A DNA stretch of 64,000 bases from an uncultured beta proteobacterium (GCA_903930255.1 CAIYYA010000249.1:17000-80999); one strand, 5' to 3'; positions 18,389 through 26,966 are shown, numbered from the stretch's first letter. A program made the numbers and translations. The notes: generated by a model from the letters alone, not told the origin.

Positions 18389-19141
18389 TTAAGCGTTGTC
18401 AAGCCACTGCCGCACCTGTTCAATTACCCAGGGAGCCGCGTCTAGCGGCAGGTCATGCCCGGCAGTGGGATGCAGTCGCAGGGCACATTGCCAATGCTCT
18501 GCCAGCACCTTGGAACAATGGACATTGACCAATTGGTCAGCCTCGCTGGCCAGCAACAAAACGCGCGCAACGCAGCGATCGGGTGTTGCACAAAATCGTG
18601 CGGCAGCAATCAATTGACGAAACGCATTGGCACGCGAAACTGGATGCGCTTGGCGTAATGCCAGCCATTGCGACAGCACGTCGCCATGAGCATGCTGCGT
18701 TGTCATGCGCAAAATAGCGCTTTCCCATTGTTGCGCCGATGTATCCAGCAGGATCAGTTTCAACAGGGTGATGTAATTGGGGCTGCGCAGCCGTTCATAA
18801 AATGGACTAAATGGGCGCATGCTGGTGTTGATAAGAACATGCGCAGTGACCTCGTGCGGATAGACTTGCGCCCACGCTACAACCACCATGGCACCTAATG
18901 ACATGGCCAAAAAGTGATACGGTGGCGCAACACTTTGCGCCTTCAGTTGCTGTCGACAATGTTCCAGCATGACCTGCACAGACACCGGGCTGCGCTGCTG
19001 GAACAGCTGGCCGTTGCCGGGCAAGTCCAGAGCCGTCACCCGGCTAGCAGGCATTGCTTGCTCAAACTGCGTCAAAAATTCGCCCCAATGGCCACTTTCG
19101 CGCGTCAGCCCGCGTAGCAATATCCAGTTGTGTTGGTGCAT
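18389..19141 (-). CDS. Alpha/beta-fold hydrolase
   Basis: 250 residues, cytoplasmic. Strand and oxyanion motif LLRGLTRESGHW near the N terminus, nucleophile elbow FLAMSLGAM (Ser about 99), acid in LLASEADQLV, and catalytic His in TAGHDLPLD. Substrate unknown. Its ATG overlaps the stop of the M14 peptidase gene by one base (TGATG), so the two form a coupled pair, possibly acting on one substrate in sequence. Confidence 0.88.
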   Translation of the reverse strand: MHQHNWILLRGLTRESGHWGEFLTQFEQAMPASRVTALDLPGNGQLFQQRSPVSVQVMLEHCRQQLKAQSVAPPYHFLAMSLGAMVVVAWAQVYPHEVTAHVLINTSMRPFSPFYERLRSPNYITLLKLILLDTSAQQWESAILRMTTQHAHGDVLSQWLALRQAHPVSRANAFRQLIAAARFCATPDRCVARVLLLASEADQLVNVHCSKVLAEHWQCALRLHPTAGHDLPLDAAPWVIEQVRQWLDNA

Positions 19142-20154
19142 CAGTACCAGTCTTCCAAAGCTTGCACATGCTGTTGTGCGCGGGCTTCATGGCTGGGCAG
19201 CCACAGATGATGGCCACAGGCTGCGCGCGAAAGAAAATCAAGCAGCAGTTGATGCTGTCGCAGCACCCGCTGTTGGCGATGCTCGATCAAGGGGTTAAAA
19301 ATGCCGTGACGTGAAAACAATTGCCGTGGATTTTTCTTCACCCACAACCAAGAACCCATCTCCAGCGTTAAAGGCAAAAAAATTCGCTCGGCATGCTGAC
19401 TTGCTTGCAAATACAAATAGTCCCATACATCGCCATGCGCCAGGTACTGAAGACTTTGCGGCTCAATGATGTAGCGATGATGACTATGCGACTGCACAAA
19501 AATGCTTTTCAAAGCATGCATCTCTGCCAAATGCGAAATTGGCGCCCGGGTATGTGCAAACGGAAACCAGATGCGGTCGCTGGTGCCAAAACCCGAATGG
19601 CAATCCACGCTCAGACTGAATTTGCGCGACAGTAGTTCGGTGCTCACTACTTCGCACAAAGCCTGATTCTCAAGTTCCATGGCTTTGTTTTTAAGACCCC
19701 GGTACCAAGGTAACCCGGCACTAAAACGCTGACCTCCGACTAAAAATGGCACTTGCTCACGCGCCTCAACTGGTGCGTTTCGCATCAAATCAACACCCAA
19801 AGGATTGGCACGCGTACCCATTGCCATGCCGCCCGGGTTGACGATCGGCATAAAAACGAGACGCACAGATTCAAGCTGACTGCGCAGGCTGCTGTCCCAT
19901 TGAAGGCGCATCACCAGGCTTTGCAAATAGGCGATCACCACGCCTGCGCCGATGCGCTCAAGCCCGTGAACACCACCGAAATAGCCAACTGCTGGCACAT
20001 CGGGTGAGTCGCTCCCCAAAGTGATCACATGCACCGGGTAAGTTTCACCATTGGGCAAATTGACCACACAGGCAACACGTGCCTGCAACCAACCATCGCC
20101 CAGTTCAATGATGCGCTCCAGAGCGACGAGTTCAGGCAACTTGGATTGATTCAC
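19141..20154 (-). CDS. M14-family zinc carboxypeptidase-like protein
   Basis: 337 residues, no signal peptide. Zinc motif HxxE in GGVHGLERIG, VNPGGM, NPLGVDLMRN, the third zinc ligand in VDCHSGFG, and the likely catalytic glutamate in LTLEMGSWLW. This matches the succinylglutamate-desuccinylase/M14 group. The start is a GTG at 20154 without a clear Shine-Dalgarno; no other good start is near. It ends coupled to the alpha/beta hydrolase gene. Confidence 0.85.
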   Translation of the reverse strand: MNQSKLPELVALERIIELGDGWLQARVACVVNLPNGETYPVHVITLGSDSPDVPAVGYFGGVHGLERIGAGVVIAYLQSLVMRLQWDSSLRSQLESVRLVFMPIVNPGGMAMGTRANPLGVDLMRNAPVEAREQVPFLVGGQRFSAGLPWYRGLKNKAMELENQALCEVVSTELLSRKFSLSVDCHSGFGTSDRIWFPFAHTRAPISHLAEMHALKSIFVQSHSHHRYIIEPQSLQYLAHGDVWDYLYLQASQHAERIFLPLTLEMGSWLWVKKNPRQLFSRHGIFNPLIEHRQQRVLRQHQLLLDFLSRAACGHHLWLPSHEARAQQHVQALEDWY

Positions 20155-20160
20155 AATGGC

Positions 20161-20194
20161 TTGTCACACCGTTGTCATGGGTTATAGCTAACGT
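20161..20194 (+). promoter_or_regulatory. Pho-box-like repeat directed rightward
   Basis: Plus strand TTGTCAC-ACCG-TTGTCAT (20161-20178): each heptamer differs from consensus only in the first base. TAACGT (20189-20194) starts 10 bp later, a weak -10. It lies too close to the leftward GTG at 20154 to be that gene's promoter, and points to the small ORF at 20226. Confidence 0.5.
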
Positions 20195-20225
20195 GAACAT
20201 TTTCACGATTCAACGCTTACCAACC

Positions 20226-20345
20226 ATGTGGCACAAATCTGTTTTATTTCGATTAATCACCATTTCTGCTTGCCTGGCTTGGGGTTTTCTTGAGTTTCTT
20301 GCTTTGCAGCGCGCACGTTTTGCCTTCCGCCGTCTGAATCAATAG
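20226..20345 (+). CDS. Possible 39-residue single-pass membrane protein
   Basis: ATG at 20226 to TAG at 20345. The peptide begins MWHKSVLFRLITISACLAWG and continues FLEFLALQRARFAFRRLNQ. It has a basic start, a hydrophobic segment of about 20 residues (7-27), and an arginine-rich end (RARFAFRR). It lies 48 bp after a good Pho-box-like repeat in the same direction. No strong ribosome site is visible (CAACGCTTACCAACC). Supported by context and composition only. Confidence 0.4.
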   Translation: MWHKSVLFRLITISACLAWGFLEFLALQRARFAFRRLNQ

Positions 20346-20366
20346 CGGCCGGTTGCAAATTTTCAA

Positions 20367-21410
20367 CTACTCGTTGGGCTGAGAAACCAGCACCGGACTG
20401 ACTTGGAAGAGGTTGCTTGAGTTTGGGTCTACTCTCACGCGCACCCAGTGCAACGACGGGCTGCCAAAAGTTTGCAGACGGGTTAGGTTGGACAGCAATT
20501 TGCCAGGGTTGTAGAGCGGTTTGTCGAGCTTAAAAAAGTGGGTGTCGCCGTGCACAAACAGCACTTGCCCTTTGAACTGCTCGGTTTGCTGCACCAGTTG
20601 TGACATGAAATGGCGATAACCACTCACACCGGGTGCCGTGCTTTCATCGGTATTTTCGGTTTCAGGCAAGTCAAACCCAGGGTCGCCCTGCACCACCAGA
20701 ACCAGACCCAATGCCTTTTGTGCCTTGGCTTGCGCAAAGGCTGCCGTCAGCCAAGTCACATTGGCGGCATCACGTTCGAGGTACTCCGCATTTGCCGCAT
20801 CGCATTGCGCTGCGTTGCGCGCGCTTTTGCTGGTGCATTCCTTGGCATTGAGAACCAGGTTGTTATTGCTGCCCGGCATGTTAATGGCTGTAAATACCAC
20901 GCCAGAATGTGAGAAACGGGTGTTTTCAACATATTTCTCGCCCTGCTTGCCTTGATGCTCGAGGGCTATTTGTGTTTGTCCCAAGCTGGAGGTCGTAGGG
21001 AACATCACACGACGGATATGCGCCAGGCGCTCCAGCGGATCCATGCCCCCATTGTTCAACCGGTGGCAATCCGTCCACTCGTTATCACCTAGAACATAAA
21101 CCACCGGCATTTTCATGCTGCCAAACATTTTCAATGCATCGGTGTAGACATCGTCTGTACATTTGGAGCTGCCATCCTTGATGTCACCGTCATACAGAGA
21201 AAACGCAATGTCAGACTGGTTAATGCTCTGCAACACAGCGGGCAGCTTGGGCTCATCTCCGGCTTTTTTGTAGGGCATATCGCCCCACAAACCAAATGCA
21301 AATTTTTGCGGAGTCGCTGAATCCATCAGCGCTGAGCTGGTCGGTGCAGTGGCAGCACACGATATCAAACCCAGAGCAACAAAAACGGACAACAAACACT
21401 TTTTAAGCAT
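20367..21410 (-). CDS. Lipoprotein metallophosphoesterase
   Basis: 347 residues with a lipoprotein signal: MLKKCLLSVFVALGLISC, lipobox LISC with Cys18. Calcineurin-like motifs: GLWGDMPY, LYDGDIKDG, VLGDNEWTDCHR and FVHGDTHFF. Probably an envelope-anchored phosphatase freeing phosphate from organic esters; substrate unknown. A Pho box lies about 45-60 bp upstream, and the divergent neighbour is a 5'-nucleotidase-type phosphatase. Confidence 0.85.
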   Translation of the reverse strand: MLKKCLLSVFVALGLISCAATAPTSSALMDSATPQKFAFGLWGDMPYKKAGDEPKLPAVLQSINQSDIAFSLYDGDIKDGSSKCTDDVYTDALKMFGSMKMPVVYVLGDNEWTDCHRLNNGGMDPLERLAHIRRVMFPTTSSLGQTQIALEHQGKQGEKYVENTRFSHSGVVFTAINMPGSNNNLVLNAKECTSKSARNAAQCDAANAEYLERDAANVTWLTAAFAQAKAQKALGLVLVVQGDPGFDLPETENTDESTAPGVSGYRHFMSQLVQQTEQFKGQVLFVHGDTHFFKLDKPLYNPGKLLSNLTRLQTFGSPSLHWVRVRVDPNSSNLFQVSPVLVSQPNE

Positions 21411-21436
21411 AAAAACCCAATATCAAAAGGTTTACT

Positions 21437-21470
21437 ATTTTCAAAACTTAATGTGTCAATGTGGTGACAG
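21437..21470 (-). promoter_or_regulatory. Pho box for the lipoprotein phosphoesterase gene
   Basis: Minus strand CTGTCAC-CACA-TTGACAC (21470-21453); the first unit is perfect and the second has two changes. After 10 bp comes GAAAAT (21442-21437), four of six bases of a -10. Confidence 0.6.
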
Positions 21471-21534
21471 CAGGCCAATTGATTGCACAAGGAAGCGCCA
21501 GACTTGAACTCGTACACGTCCGGTTTGGCTCGCA

Positions 21535-21568
21535 TAGTCACTGCTTTGTCATATGCCATGCCTACCAT
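21535..21568 (+). promoter_or_regulatory. Pho box for the 5'-nucleotidase-family gene
   Basis: Plus strand TAGTCAC-TGCT-TTGTCAT (21535-21552), then 10 bp and TACCAT (21563-21568). About 35 bp before the ATG at 21602. Faces away from the box at 21453, so the 191-bp intergenic region holds two divergent candidates. Confidence 0.55.
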
Positions 21569-21601
21569 GAAAAGCTCTTTTCAACAACTGGGTAATTCAG
21601 C

Positions 21602-23836
21602 ATGAGATTTTTGAACATCGGTCGAATTCAATTGACAGCGACTGCTAGCGCAGTTCTGCTGGGCCTTGCCGGTTGTGGTGGTGGCACAGGCCAATCGCAA
21701 TCTCAAGGTGTGTTTCTTGATGCCGCCGTCACCGGCGTTAGTTACAGTGGCGACAAAGGCACCAGCGGCATCACCGCAACGGGCGGCACCTTCAATTACT
21801 ACCCTGGCGAAAACATCACCTTCAGCATCGGTTCAATGGTCTTGGGTACGGCCCCAGGCGCACCGGTATTGACGCCAGTTGCTTTGGATAATTTGGGCGG
21901 CGCCATTGGAGCGCAAGCCAACCGCGTTCTGCGCACGTTGCAAACGCTTGACAGCGACGATGACCCCAGCAACGGCATCACCATTTCTGCAGAGATGCGT
22001 GGTGCTGTCAAAAAAGTTCTTCACCTCTCCAATGCCAGTGAAGTTGATCTTCTGAGTGCGGTACAGCAAGCAAGACCCGCTATCGCTATGAAGAGCGAAG
22101 CTGACTCACTGCAACATTTTGCCGAAACATTGGTTAGCAGCAACATCGTCCTGAAGCCCCCAGTTGCGGCCGCAGGCACCCCAGTCACATTCACATTGAT
22201 GCACACCAACGACACGCACTCGCGCATGGAGAGTTTCACCGATACGATTTTGCAAGGTGGCGTAGCCAGACGCAAAACACTGGTTGACCAAGCACGCACC
22301 GAAATCGATCCAGGACAAACCTGCAAAAATCAGATGCTGGTGGATGCGGGTGACTTCTCACAGGGCACCGTGTATTACAACGCCTGGGAAGGTAGCGAAT
22401 CGGTGATGGCCATGAACGCCATGAGTTACGACGTGGTCACTCTGGGCAATCACGAATTCGACCTCGGTCCAGCCAAACTGGCGCGCGCACTCAAGGGTGA
22501 AATAATTGCGATTGCAGGCACCGACTACCCAACTGAAAAGCCAACTTTTGCAGTTGTTGCCAGCAACATTGATGCAACCAAAGAACCCGCCCTGAAAGGT
22601 CTGCTGAAGAAATTCACCATCATTGAACGCTGCGGACAAAAATACGGCGTTATTGCTGCAACCACCGAAGATGTGCCACTGATCGCGAGCCCTGGTGCCA
22701 ACGTTAAATTTTTGGACTATGTCAAAACTGTCAACGCATCTACAGCCCTGCTCAAGGCGCAGGGCATTAACAAAATTATTCTTTTGTCACATTACGGCTA
22801 TAGCGTTGACATTGCCAAAGCGGCTGAACTCTCGGGGGTTGACATCATCGTCAGCGGGCACGACCACAAGCTGTTAGGCACGGCTGATTACATCAACACA
22901 CAGACCAGTTCAGCAACCTTGACACCGGCCTATGTTGGTCAGGGCAGCCTAAGCAGTGGGGCTTACCCGACACAATTGACCAACCGCGATGGTGATGCTG
23001 TTTTGGTCGTGTCTGCTTTTGAGTGGGGTCGCTGGCTAGGACGCGTCGAGGTCAACTTTGATGCCAATGGCAAGGTTTTATCTGGCGTGAATAAATCTAA
23101 GTTTGTTGACGGTCGCAGTGTTGCCGAAGATAGCGCCTTAGCAGCCAAAGTCGCAACTTACTATGCGCCAGTGCAAGCTTCCAGCAGCGTGATTGTCGGA
23201 ACCAGTGGCAGCGCTTTTCCCGCAGACCGTGGCACACTGACACCTGCTTTCACCGTTGGCCTTCGCACAGGCGAAACCACGCTGGGAAATTTGGCTGGTG
23301 ACCTGCTGCAAGCTGCAGCCAAGAGCACAGACGGCACAGTTGCCGCCTTTACCAACGGTGGTGGCTTACGTGCCGCCATACCCGCTGGCACCGTGACTTT
23401 TGGCACCGCCTTGAGTGTTTTGCCATTTGGTAACACCCTGTATGTGATGGATCTGACAGGCCAAGACCTGATCGACCTGATGGAGGCCAGCGCCAGCAAA
23501 GTGGGCGGCGGCGGCTTCTTGCAGCATTCAAAAGAGTTGCGCATGACTTACTGTGCCGATGCCCTCACCTGCACCAATCCATTGAAGACGGGCGGCAAAG
23601 TGACATCAGTTCAGATCAACGGTGTTGCCGTTGAAACGAGCAAACGCTATCGCGTGGCCACCAACAACTTCACGGCTGGGGGTGGAGATGGTTACGATGT
23701 GCTCAAAAATGCTTGCTTGCGCACGGGCAACTATTGCCGCGATACAGGCATTGTGATGTTGGATCTGCTAGTCAACCAGTTGAAGACCAACCAGCCCCTC
23801 AGTGCTCCAATCGACGGACGCATCACCCGACTTTAA
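21602..23836 (+). CDS. Lipoprotein 5'-nucleotidase/2',3'-cyclic phosphodiesterase family phosphatase
   Basis: 744 residues. Lipoprotein signal ending LLGLAGC (Cys about 25). Residues about 35-190 form an extra domain starting FLDAAVTGVSYSGDKG and GGTFNYYPGENITFSIG, a motif seen in surface lipoproteins of related bacteria. The UshA-like N-domain follows: HTNDTHSR, GNHEFDLGP, LLSHYGYSVD and SGHDHKLLG. The nucleotidase C-domain has FTNGGGLRAAIPAG and NNFTAGGGDGYDVL. Likely hydrolyses extracellular nucleotides or other phosphoesters for phosphate. A Pho box precedes it; a hairpin follows the stop. Confidence 0.92.
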   Translation: MRFLNIGRIQLTATASAVLLGLAGCGGGTGQSQSQGVFLDAAVTGVSYSGDKGTSGITATGGTFNYYPGENITFSIGSMVLGTAPGAPVLTPVALDNLGGAIGAQANRVLRTLQTLDSDDDPSNGITISAEMRGAVKKVLHLSNASEVDLLSAVQQARPAIAMKSEADSLQHFAETLVSSNIVLKPPVAAAGTPVTFTLMHTNDTHSRMESFTDTILQGGVARRKTLVDQARTEIDPGQTCKNQMLVDAGDFSQGTVYYNAWEGSESVMAMNAMSYDVVTLGNHEFDLGPAKLARALKGEIIAIAGTDYPTEKPTFAVVASNIDATKEPALKGLLKKFTIIERCGQKYGVIAATTEDVPLIASPGANVKFLDYVKTVNASTALLKAQGINKIILLSHYGYSVDIAKAAELSGVDIIVSGHDHKLLGTADYINTQTSSATLTPAYVGQGSLSSGAYPTQLTNRDGDAVLVVSAFEWGRWLGRVEVNFDANGKVLSGVNKSKFVDGRSVAEDSALAAKVATYYAPVQASSSVIVGTSGSAFPADRGTLTPAFTVGLRTGETTLGNLAGDLLQAAAKSTDGTVAAFTNGGGLRAAIPAGTVTFGTALSVLPFGNTLYVMDLTGQDLIDLMEASASKVGGGGFLQHSKELRMTYCADALTCTNPLKTGGKVTSVQINGVAVETSKRYRVATNNFTAGGGDGYDVLKNACLRTGNYCRDTGIVMLDLLVNQLKTNQPLSAPIDGRITRL

Positions 23837-23845
23837 GATAGATTG

Positions 23846-23886
23846 AGAGCCCACTCGAATTTCTGATTTGTTAGAAGGTGGGCTCT
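23846..23886. terminator. Hairpin after the nucleotidase gene
   Basis: AGAGCCCAC (23846-23854) is the exact complement of GTGGGCTCT (23878-23886), a 9-bp stem with a 23-base loop. No T-run follows on either strand, so if it is a terminator it would be a weak one shared by both directions. Confidence 0.5.
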
Positions 23887-24195
23887 AAACCAACTCAAGC
23901 AGCGGCTGATGATAGAAAGCCCGGCTACTCAGGTTTACCGACAGGGACTTGACCCGTGGCAGCAAGGACTGACTGACAAACACGTAGTCGCAGGTGATAG
24001 GTTCGGTGCCGTAGCTGCGGTCAAACAGTCGAAAAGTCGGTGCGTGGGGTGTTTGTCCCAATACCAGTGGCCAGGCATCCTGCAACTGATCTGCTGCACT
24101 ATTTGTAGCTTCTTGTGCAGGTAGTGCAAGCGCTAGAGTCACAAAAGGCTGTTGAATAGCAGGCACTGCCAGCGATGTAACCGCCTTCGGGCGCT
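23885..24195 (-). pseudogene. C-terminal remnant of an endonuclease/exonuclease/phosphatase family gene
   Basis: About 100 codons with no proper start. The translation contains DAWPLVLGQTPHAPTFRLFD, RSYGTEPITCDYVFVSQSLL and a degraded SRAFYHQPLLEL, where the family normally has a conserved SDHQP (the catalytic Asp-His pair). Here FYHQP has lost the aspartate. The frame is blocked upstream by TAG at about 24196-24198. An N-terminal two-thirds is missing; next to it sits the first part of an ABC ATPase gene, implying an internal deletion. A dispersed repeat lies inside the remnant. Confidence 0.75.
24097..24146 (+). repeat. Dispersed repeat, copy d (inside the phosphatase remnant)
   Basis: ATTTGTAGCTTCTTGTGCAG then GTAGTGCAAGCGCTAGAG. 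Shares TAGCT, CTTG(C/T)GC and AAGCGCTAGAG with the copies at 8393 and 38190 (opposite strand). Confidence 0.55.
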
Positions 24196-24222
24196 AGCAA
24201 ATTCGTTCGCGATATGCCTATA

Positions 24223-24315
24223 AAACGTGCCTTGCTCGATTTGCAGATTGATCGACACCAGCGCGCTGCTGCTATCCCAAGACTTAGAAACGTCCACCAG
24301 TTCAATGGCAGACAT
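24223..24315 (-). pseudogene. N-terminal remnant of an ABC-transporter ATPase gene
   Basis: ATG at 24315 begins 31 codons reading MSAIELVDVSKSWDSSSALV and then SINLQIEQGTF, which is a textbook ABC-ATPase start up to the base just before the expected [13 protein letters not shown] (Walker A). The frame then departs into unrelated sequence and stops. Ancestral order was probably ABC ATPase followed by the phosphatase gene now reduced to the remnant at 23885; the deletion removed Walker A to the phosphatase core. Confidence 0.65.
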
Positions 24316-24348
24316 TGGTAAGTTGACAAATCGTTTTTCGGGGATTCA

Positions 24349-26166
24349 TCATGCGTAAGTGATAGCACCGGTAGCTGCGGCCACGGTGATAGTCTTACCC
24401 ACGCTGGCGGCGTAGGTCTTGGCGGTGACGGTGCTCATAAAAACATAATCGCCTTTGACCGCATCCGCTGTGACCGTCATGGCCAGATAGCCGCGTTGCT
24501 TGCTGTCGGTGTAGTTCAAATCATTCACCAAGCCGAGTCCAGCGCCAACTGCGGCTGCGCCAAGCTGAGGCACCAGCGCGCTGCCATCCAGTGCGCCAGC
24601 CAACTCACCCAAACCGACACTTTCAAACCCTGGCGCAGTCACCGAAGAAGCAGCAAACTCTACGCCCACTTTGTCACCCGCCAATGTGGTCAGATTGGCA
24701 AACCAGGCGTTGTGCGAGTCACCCGTGAGTGCGACCAACTTTTTACCATTGGCTTTGACCGTTTGCAAAATGGCTTCACGGTTGCTGGGGTAACCGTCCC
24801 AGGCATCCAGGTTATAAGGCAGTAGGGGATTGCTGGTGGTGTTGAGCAATGCCGTTTGCGCTGGTGTCAACGCCGGGCCACCCAAAGCAGCCCCTGCACG
24901 GGCACCTTTTGCTCCCACATAGTCAGTGACCGCCGTTTGCACCGCTGCAAGATTGGCAGCAGTTGGGCTGGCTGTCGCAACGCCTTGGGCCTGCAACACG
25001 GAAGCGGGAAACCACATGCGTGCCATGATGTCTTGGTTGCCCAGCAGTTGCCAGGTTGCTTGGGAGGCCGCCATGCCATCGGTAAGCCAGGTTTGCTGCG
25101 TGGTGCTGATCATTTTGCGGGTCGCATCGGAGCCGTTTGCCAGCGCTGTTCCGTAACGCGTCAAGCCTCCGTCTGCGTCGCCAAAACTGTCGTACTGCTG
25201 GTCGCGCCCTTCAATGCGGGTATCGAGCATGTGCAGGGTGAACAGGTTGCCAAAGTCAAAGCGTCGGTAAATTTTGAGCAGATTCGTCACATCGGGCGTG
25301 CGAATCGGCATCCACTCGTGATAGACCTGCGCAGCAATATTTTTTCGAGTTAGCCAACTTCCTTGGGTTGTCGAATTGTGATTTTCGGCACCGCTAACGT
25401 ACGCATTATTGGCAAACTCATGATCATCCCAGACGGTGATCCATGGCATCTTGGCGTGCAAGGCTTGCAGGTTCAAATCTGACTTGTAGAGGGCGTAGCG
25501 TGTGCGGTAGTCACTCAAACTCAGCATGTCGTTGGCGGGGCTGATGACCCGATTGAGCGTCACTGCTGTCGTGACCTTATCAGCATTCGTATTGCCAAAT
25601 TTGGCGGGGTCAGAGCCGTACTCGTAAAGGTAGTCACCCAGGTGAATGGCGTACTGCGCATCCGACTTGGCGGCAGCGTCATAAGCATTGAAATAGCCCG
25701 CAGAAAAGAGTGCGCAGGAGAACACGGCCAGTTTGACGCTGACCACGCTGGTGCTGGGCAGCGTGCGGGTGGTGCCGAGCGTAGAAACAGTACCGGCATC
25801 GTCTATGAATCGGTAGAAATAACTGTTGCCAGCAGCTAAGCCTGTGGCATCCACCTTGGCCGTGAAAGCGGCGGTTTCACTGGCGCTGACTCGGCCTGAA
25901 CTAACCACCTTGGTAAACGAACTGTCACTGGCAACCTGCCAAGTCAATGGCACTGTATCGGTACTGTTGGGAAACTTGGCATGAGTCCACAAGATGACCC
26001 GGTCTGTCAGAGGATCACCGCTCGCCACACCGTAACCAAACACAGCTGGTCGGGCATCTGCGCCCCCGCATCCGACCAAACTGCTGCCAATAGTAGAAAC
26101 CGCAAGCGCGGTGGATGCCGATTTGACAAGAAAGTCGCGGCGATTACTTTGCTGAGAGTGTGTCAT
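24349..26166 (-). CDS. phoD: PhoD-like alkaline phosphatase/phosphodiesterase
   Basis: 605 residues. N-terminal twin-arginine signal SNRRDFLVKSAS followed by a hydrophobic stretch ending GSSLVGC, so Tat-exported and possibly lipid-anchored. Fibronectin-like N-domain (about 45-140), then the metal-dependent phosphatase domain: KLAVFSCALFSAGYFNAY, HLGDYLYEYG, TVWDDHEFANNAY, IYRRFDFG, MLDTRIEGRDQQ and LTGDSHNAWF. Releases phosphate from phosphomonoesters or diesters outside the cytoplasm using Ca/Fe. No Pho box was recognised directly upstream; it follows a small zinc-ribbon ORF by 12 bp and may be transcribed with it. Confidence 0.93.
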   Translation of the reverse strand: MTHSQQSNRRDFLVKSASTALAVSTIGSSLVGCGGADARPAVFGYGVASGDPLTDRVILWTHAKFPNSTDTVPLTWQVASDSSFTKVVSSGRVSASETAAFTAKVDATGLAAGNSYFYRFIDDAGTVSTLGTTRTLPSTSVVSVKLAVFSCALFSAGYFNAYDAAAKSDAQYAIHLGDYLYEYGSDPAKFGNTNADKVTTAVTLNRVISPANDMLSLSDYRTRYALYKSDLNLQALHAKMPWITVWDDHEFANNAYVSGAENHNSTTQGSWLTRKNIAAQVYHEWMPIRTPDVTNLLKIYRRFDFGNLFTLHMLDTRIEGRDQQYDSFGDADGGLTRYGTALANGSDATRKMISTTQQTWLTDGMAASQATWQLLGNQDIMARMWFPASVLQAQGVATASPTAANLAAVQTAVTDYVGAKGARAGAALGGPALTPAQTALLNTTSNPLLPYNLDAWDGYPSNREAILQTVKANGKKLVALTGDSHNAWFANLTTLAGDKVGVEFAASSVTAPGFESVGLGELAGALDGSALVPQLGAAAVGAGLGLVNDLNYTDSKQRGYLAMTVTADAVKGDYVFMSTVTAKTYAASVGKTITVAAATGAITYA

Positions 26167-26178
26167 AACGGTTGTATC

Positions 26179-26454
26179 CTAAAAAATGAGGGGCTGGAGG
26201 GCTTGGTTAGTGATAACTTTTGGCTTGCAGTCAAAGCAGAAAAACATCAGCGCGGTGGCGTAGCGTTTGAAAATACCATTGCGCCGAACCTTGTGCTTCC
26301 CACACTTGATGCAACTCATGGTTTCGCCCGATCCGCCGCTGTCGCGGTAAGGCGATCCGCCTTCTTTGGCCGTGTAGCGCAGTCCGGTTGGGGAAATTTT
26401 TGTCGTTTCGGATGTGTACATTGAAAGAGTCAATCGTTCTGTGAAAGATTTCAT
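26179..26454 (-). CDS. Small putative zinc-ribbon protein
   Basis: About 91 residues if ATG at 26454 (AGGCAAG just upstream) is used; ATG at 26421 would give 80 residues. The C-terminal half has CIKC ... CFDC, a CxxC pair spaced about 25 residues apart, in MSCIKCGKHKVRRNGIFKR and ALMFFCFDCKPK. This pattern suggests a zinc ribbon. The stop is 12 bp before the PhoD gene in the same direction. I recall similar small proteins in Comamonadaceae but know no function. Confidence 0.55.
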   Translation of the reverse strand: MKSFTERLTLSMYTSETTKISPTGLRYTAKEGGSPYRDSGGSGETMSCIKCGKHKVRRNGIFKRYATALMFFCFDCKPKVITNQALQPLIF

Positions 26455-26568
26455 CTTGCCTGAGCATGGTTTCAGTTTTGTGACCATCGTGATGTCTTGC
26501 AAATGGTCTTTTCACACTGACGTCATATTGATCTGCGACGCTTGCGTACAACAGGCGAAAGGCTAAAT

Positions 26569-26922
26569 ATGAACCCATCTACGGCGCAATCTAATCGCGT
26601 CTGCACTGACTTGGATGAGTTGGCGCGGGCTATCCAGCAACTGGCGCTGCATTGCAGTCTCGATCTTAATAACGCACTCGAGGTCAGGCGTTTTCGGGAA
26701 GGTGATTTCTCACTTGAGCAAGCGTTAAGTCGAGACTTTTCGACTTGTCAGGAGCTGCGCACCATGCTCACACTGCAACTACGTCTCGAAGCCAGTAGCA
26801 GCGAGGATATTGGTATCGATGGCCTGAATTTCTTATGGAGTCAATGCGGCAATGTCCTCAAGCGATTCACCGTCGAAGTTCCAGTTCAGTGTGGGATCAA
26901 GCCTAACTTCTCTCAATGCTGA
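26569..26922 (+). CDS. Hypothetical protein
   Basis: 117 residues from ATG at 26569, preceded by GAAAGG. Predicted largely helical, acidic, no signal or membrane segment; begins MNPSTAQSNRVCTDLDELAR and includes ALEVRRFREGDFSLEQALSR. I do not recognise a family. It sits alone between the zinc-ribbon/PhoD pair (divergent) and the convergent pyruvate-kinase-like gene. Confidence 0.5.
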   Translation: MNPSTAQSNRVCTDLDELARAIQQLALHCSLDLNNALEVRRFREGDFSLEQALSRDFSTCQELRTMLTLQLRLEASSSEDIGIDGLNFLWSQCGNVLKRFTVEVPVQCGIKPNFSQC

Positions 26923-26966
26923 TCCATGCCGCGAGGCTCGACGGGTCGCTTCTTGCCAGCAACCGA

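Noticed and set aside
26509..26526. TTTTCAC-ACTG-ACGTCAT, Pho-box-like, before the 26569 ORF
   Set aside because: Two mismatches in each heptamer and no -10; within chance expectation for a by-eye scan.
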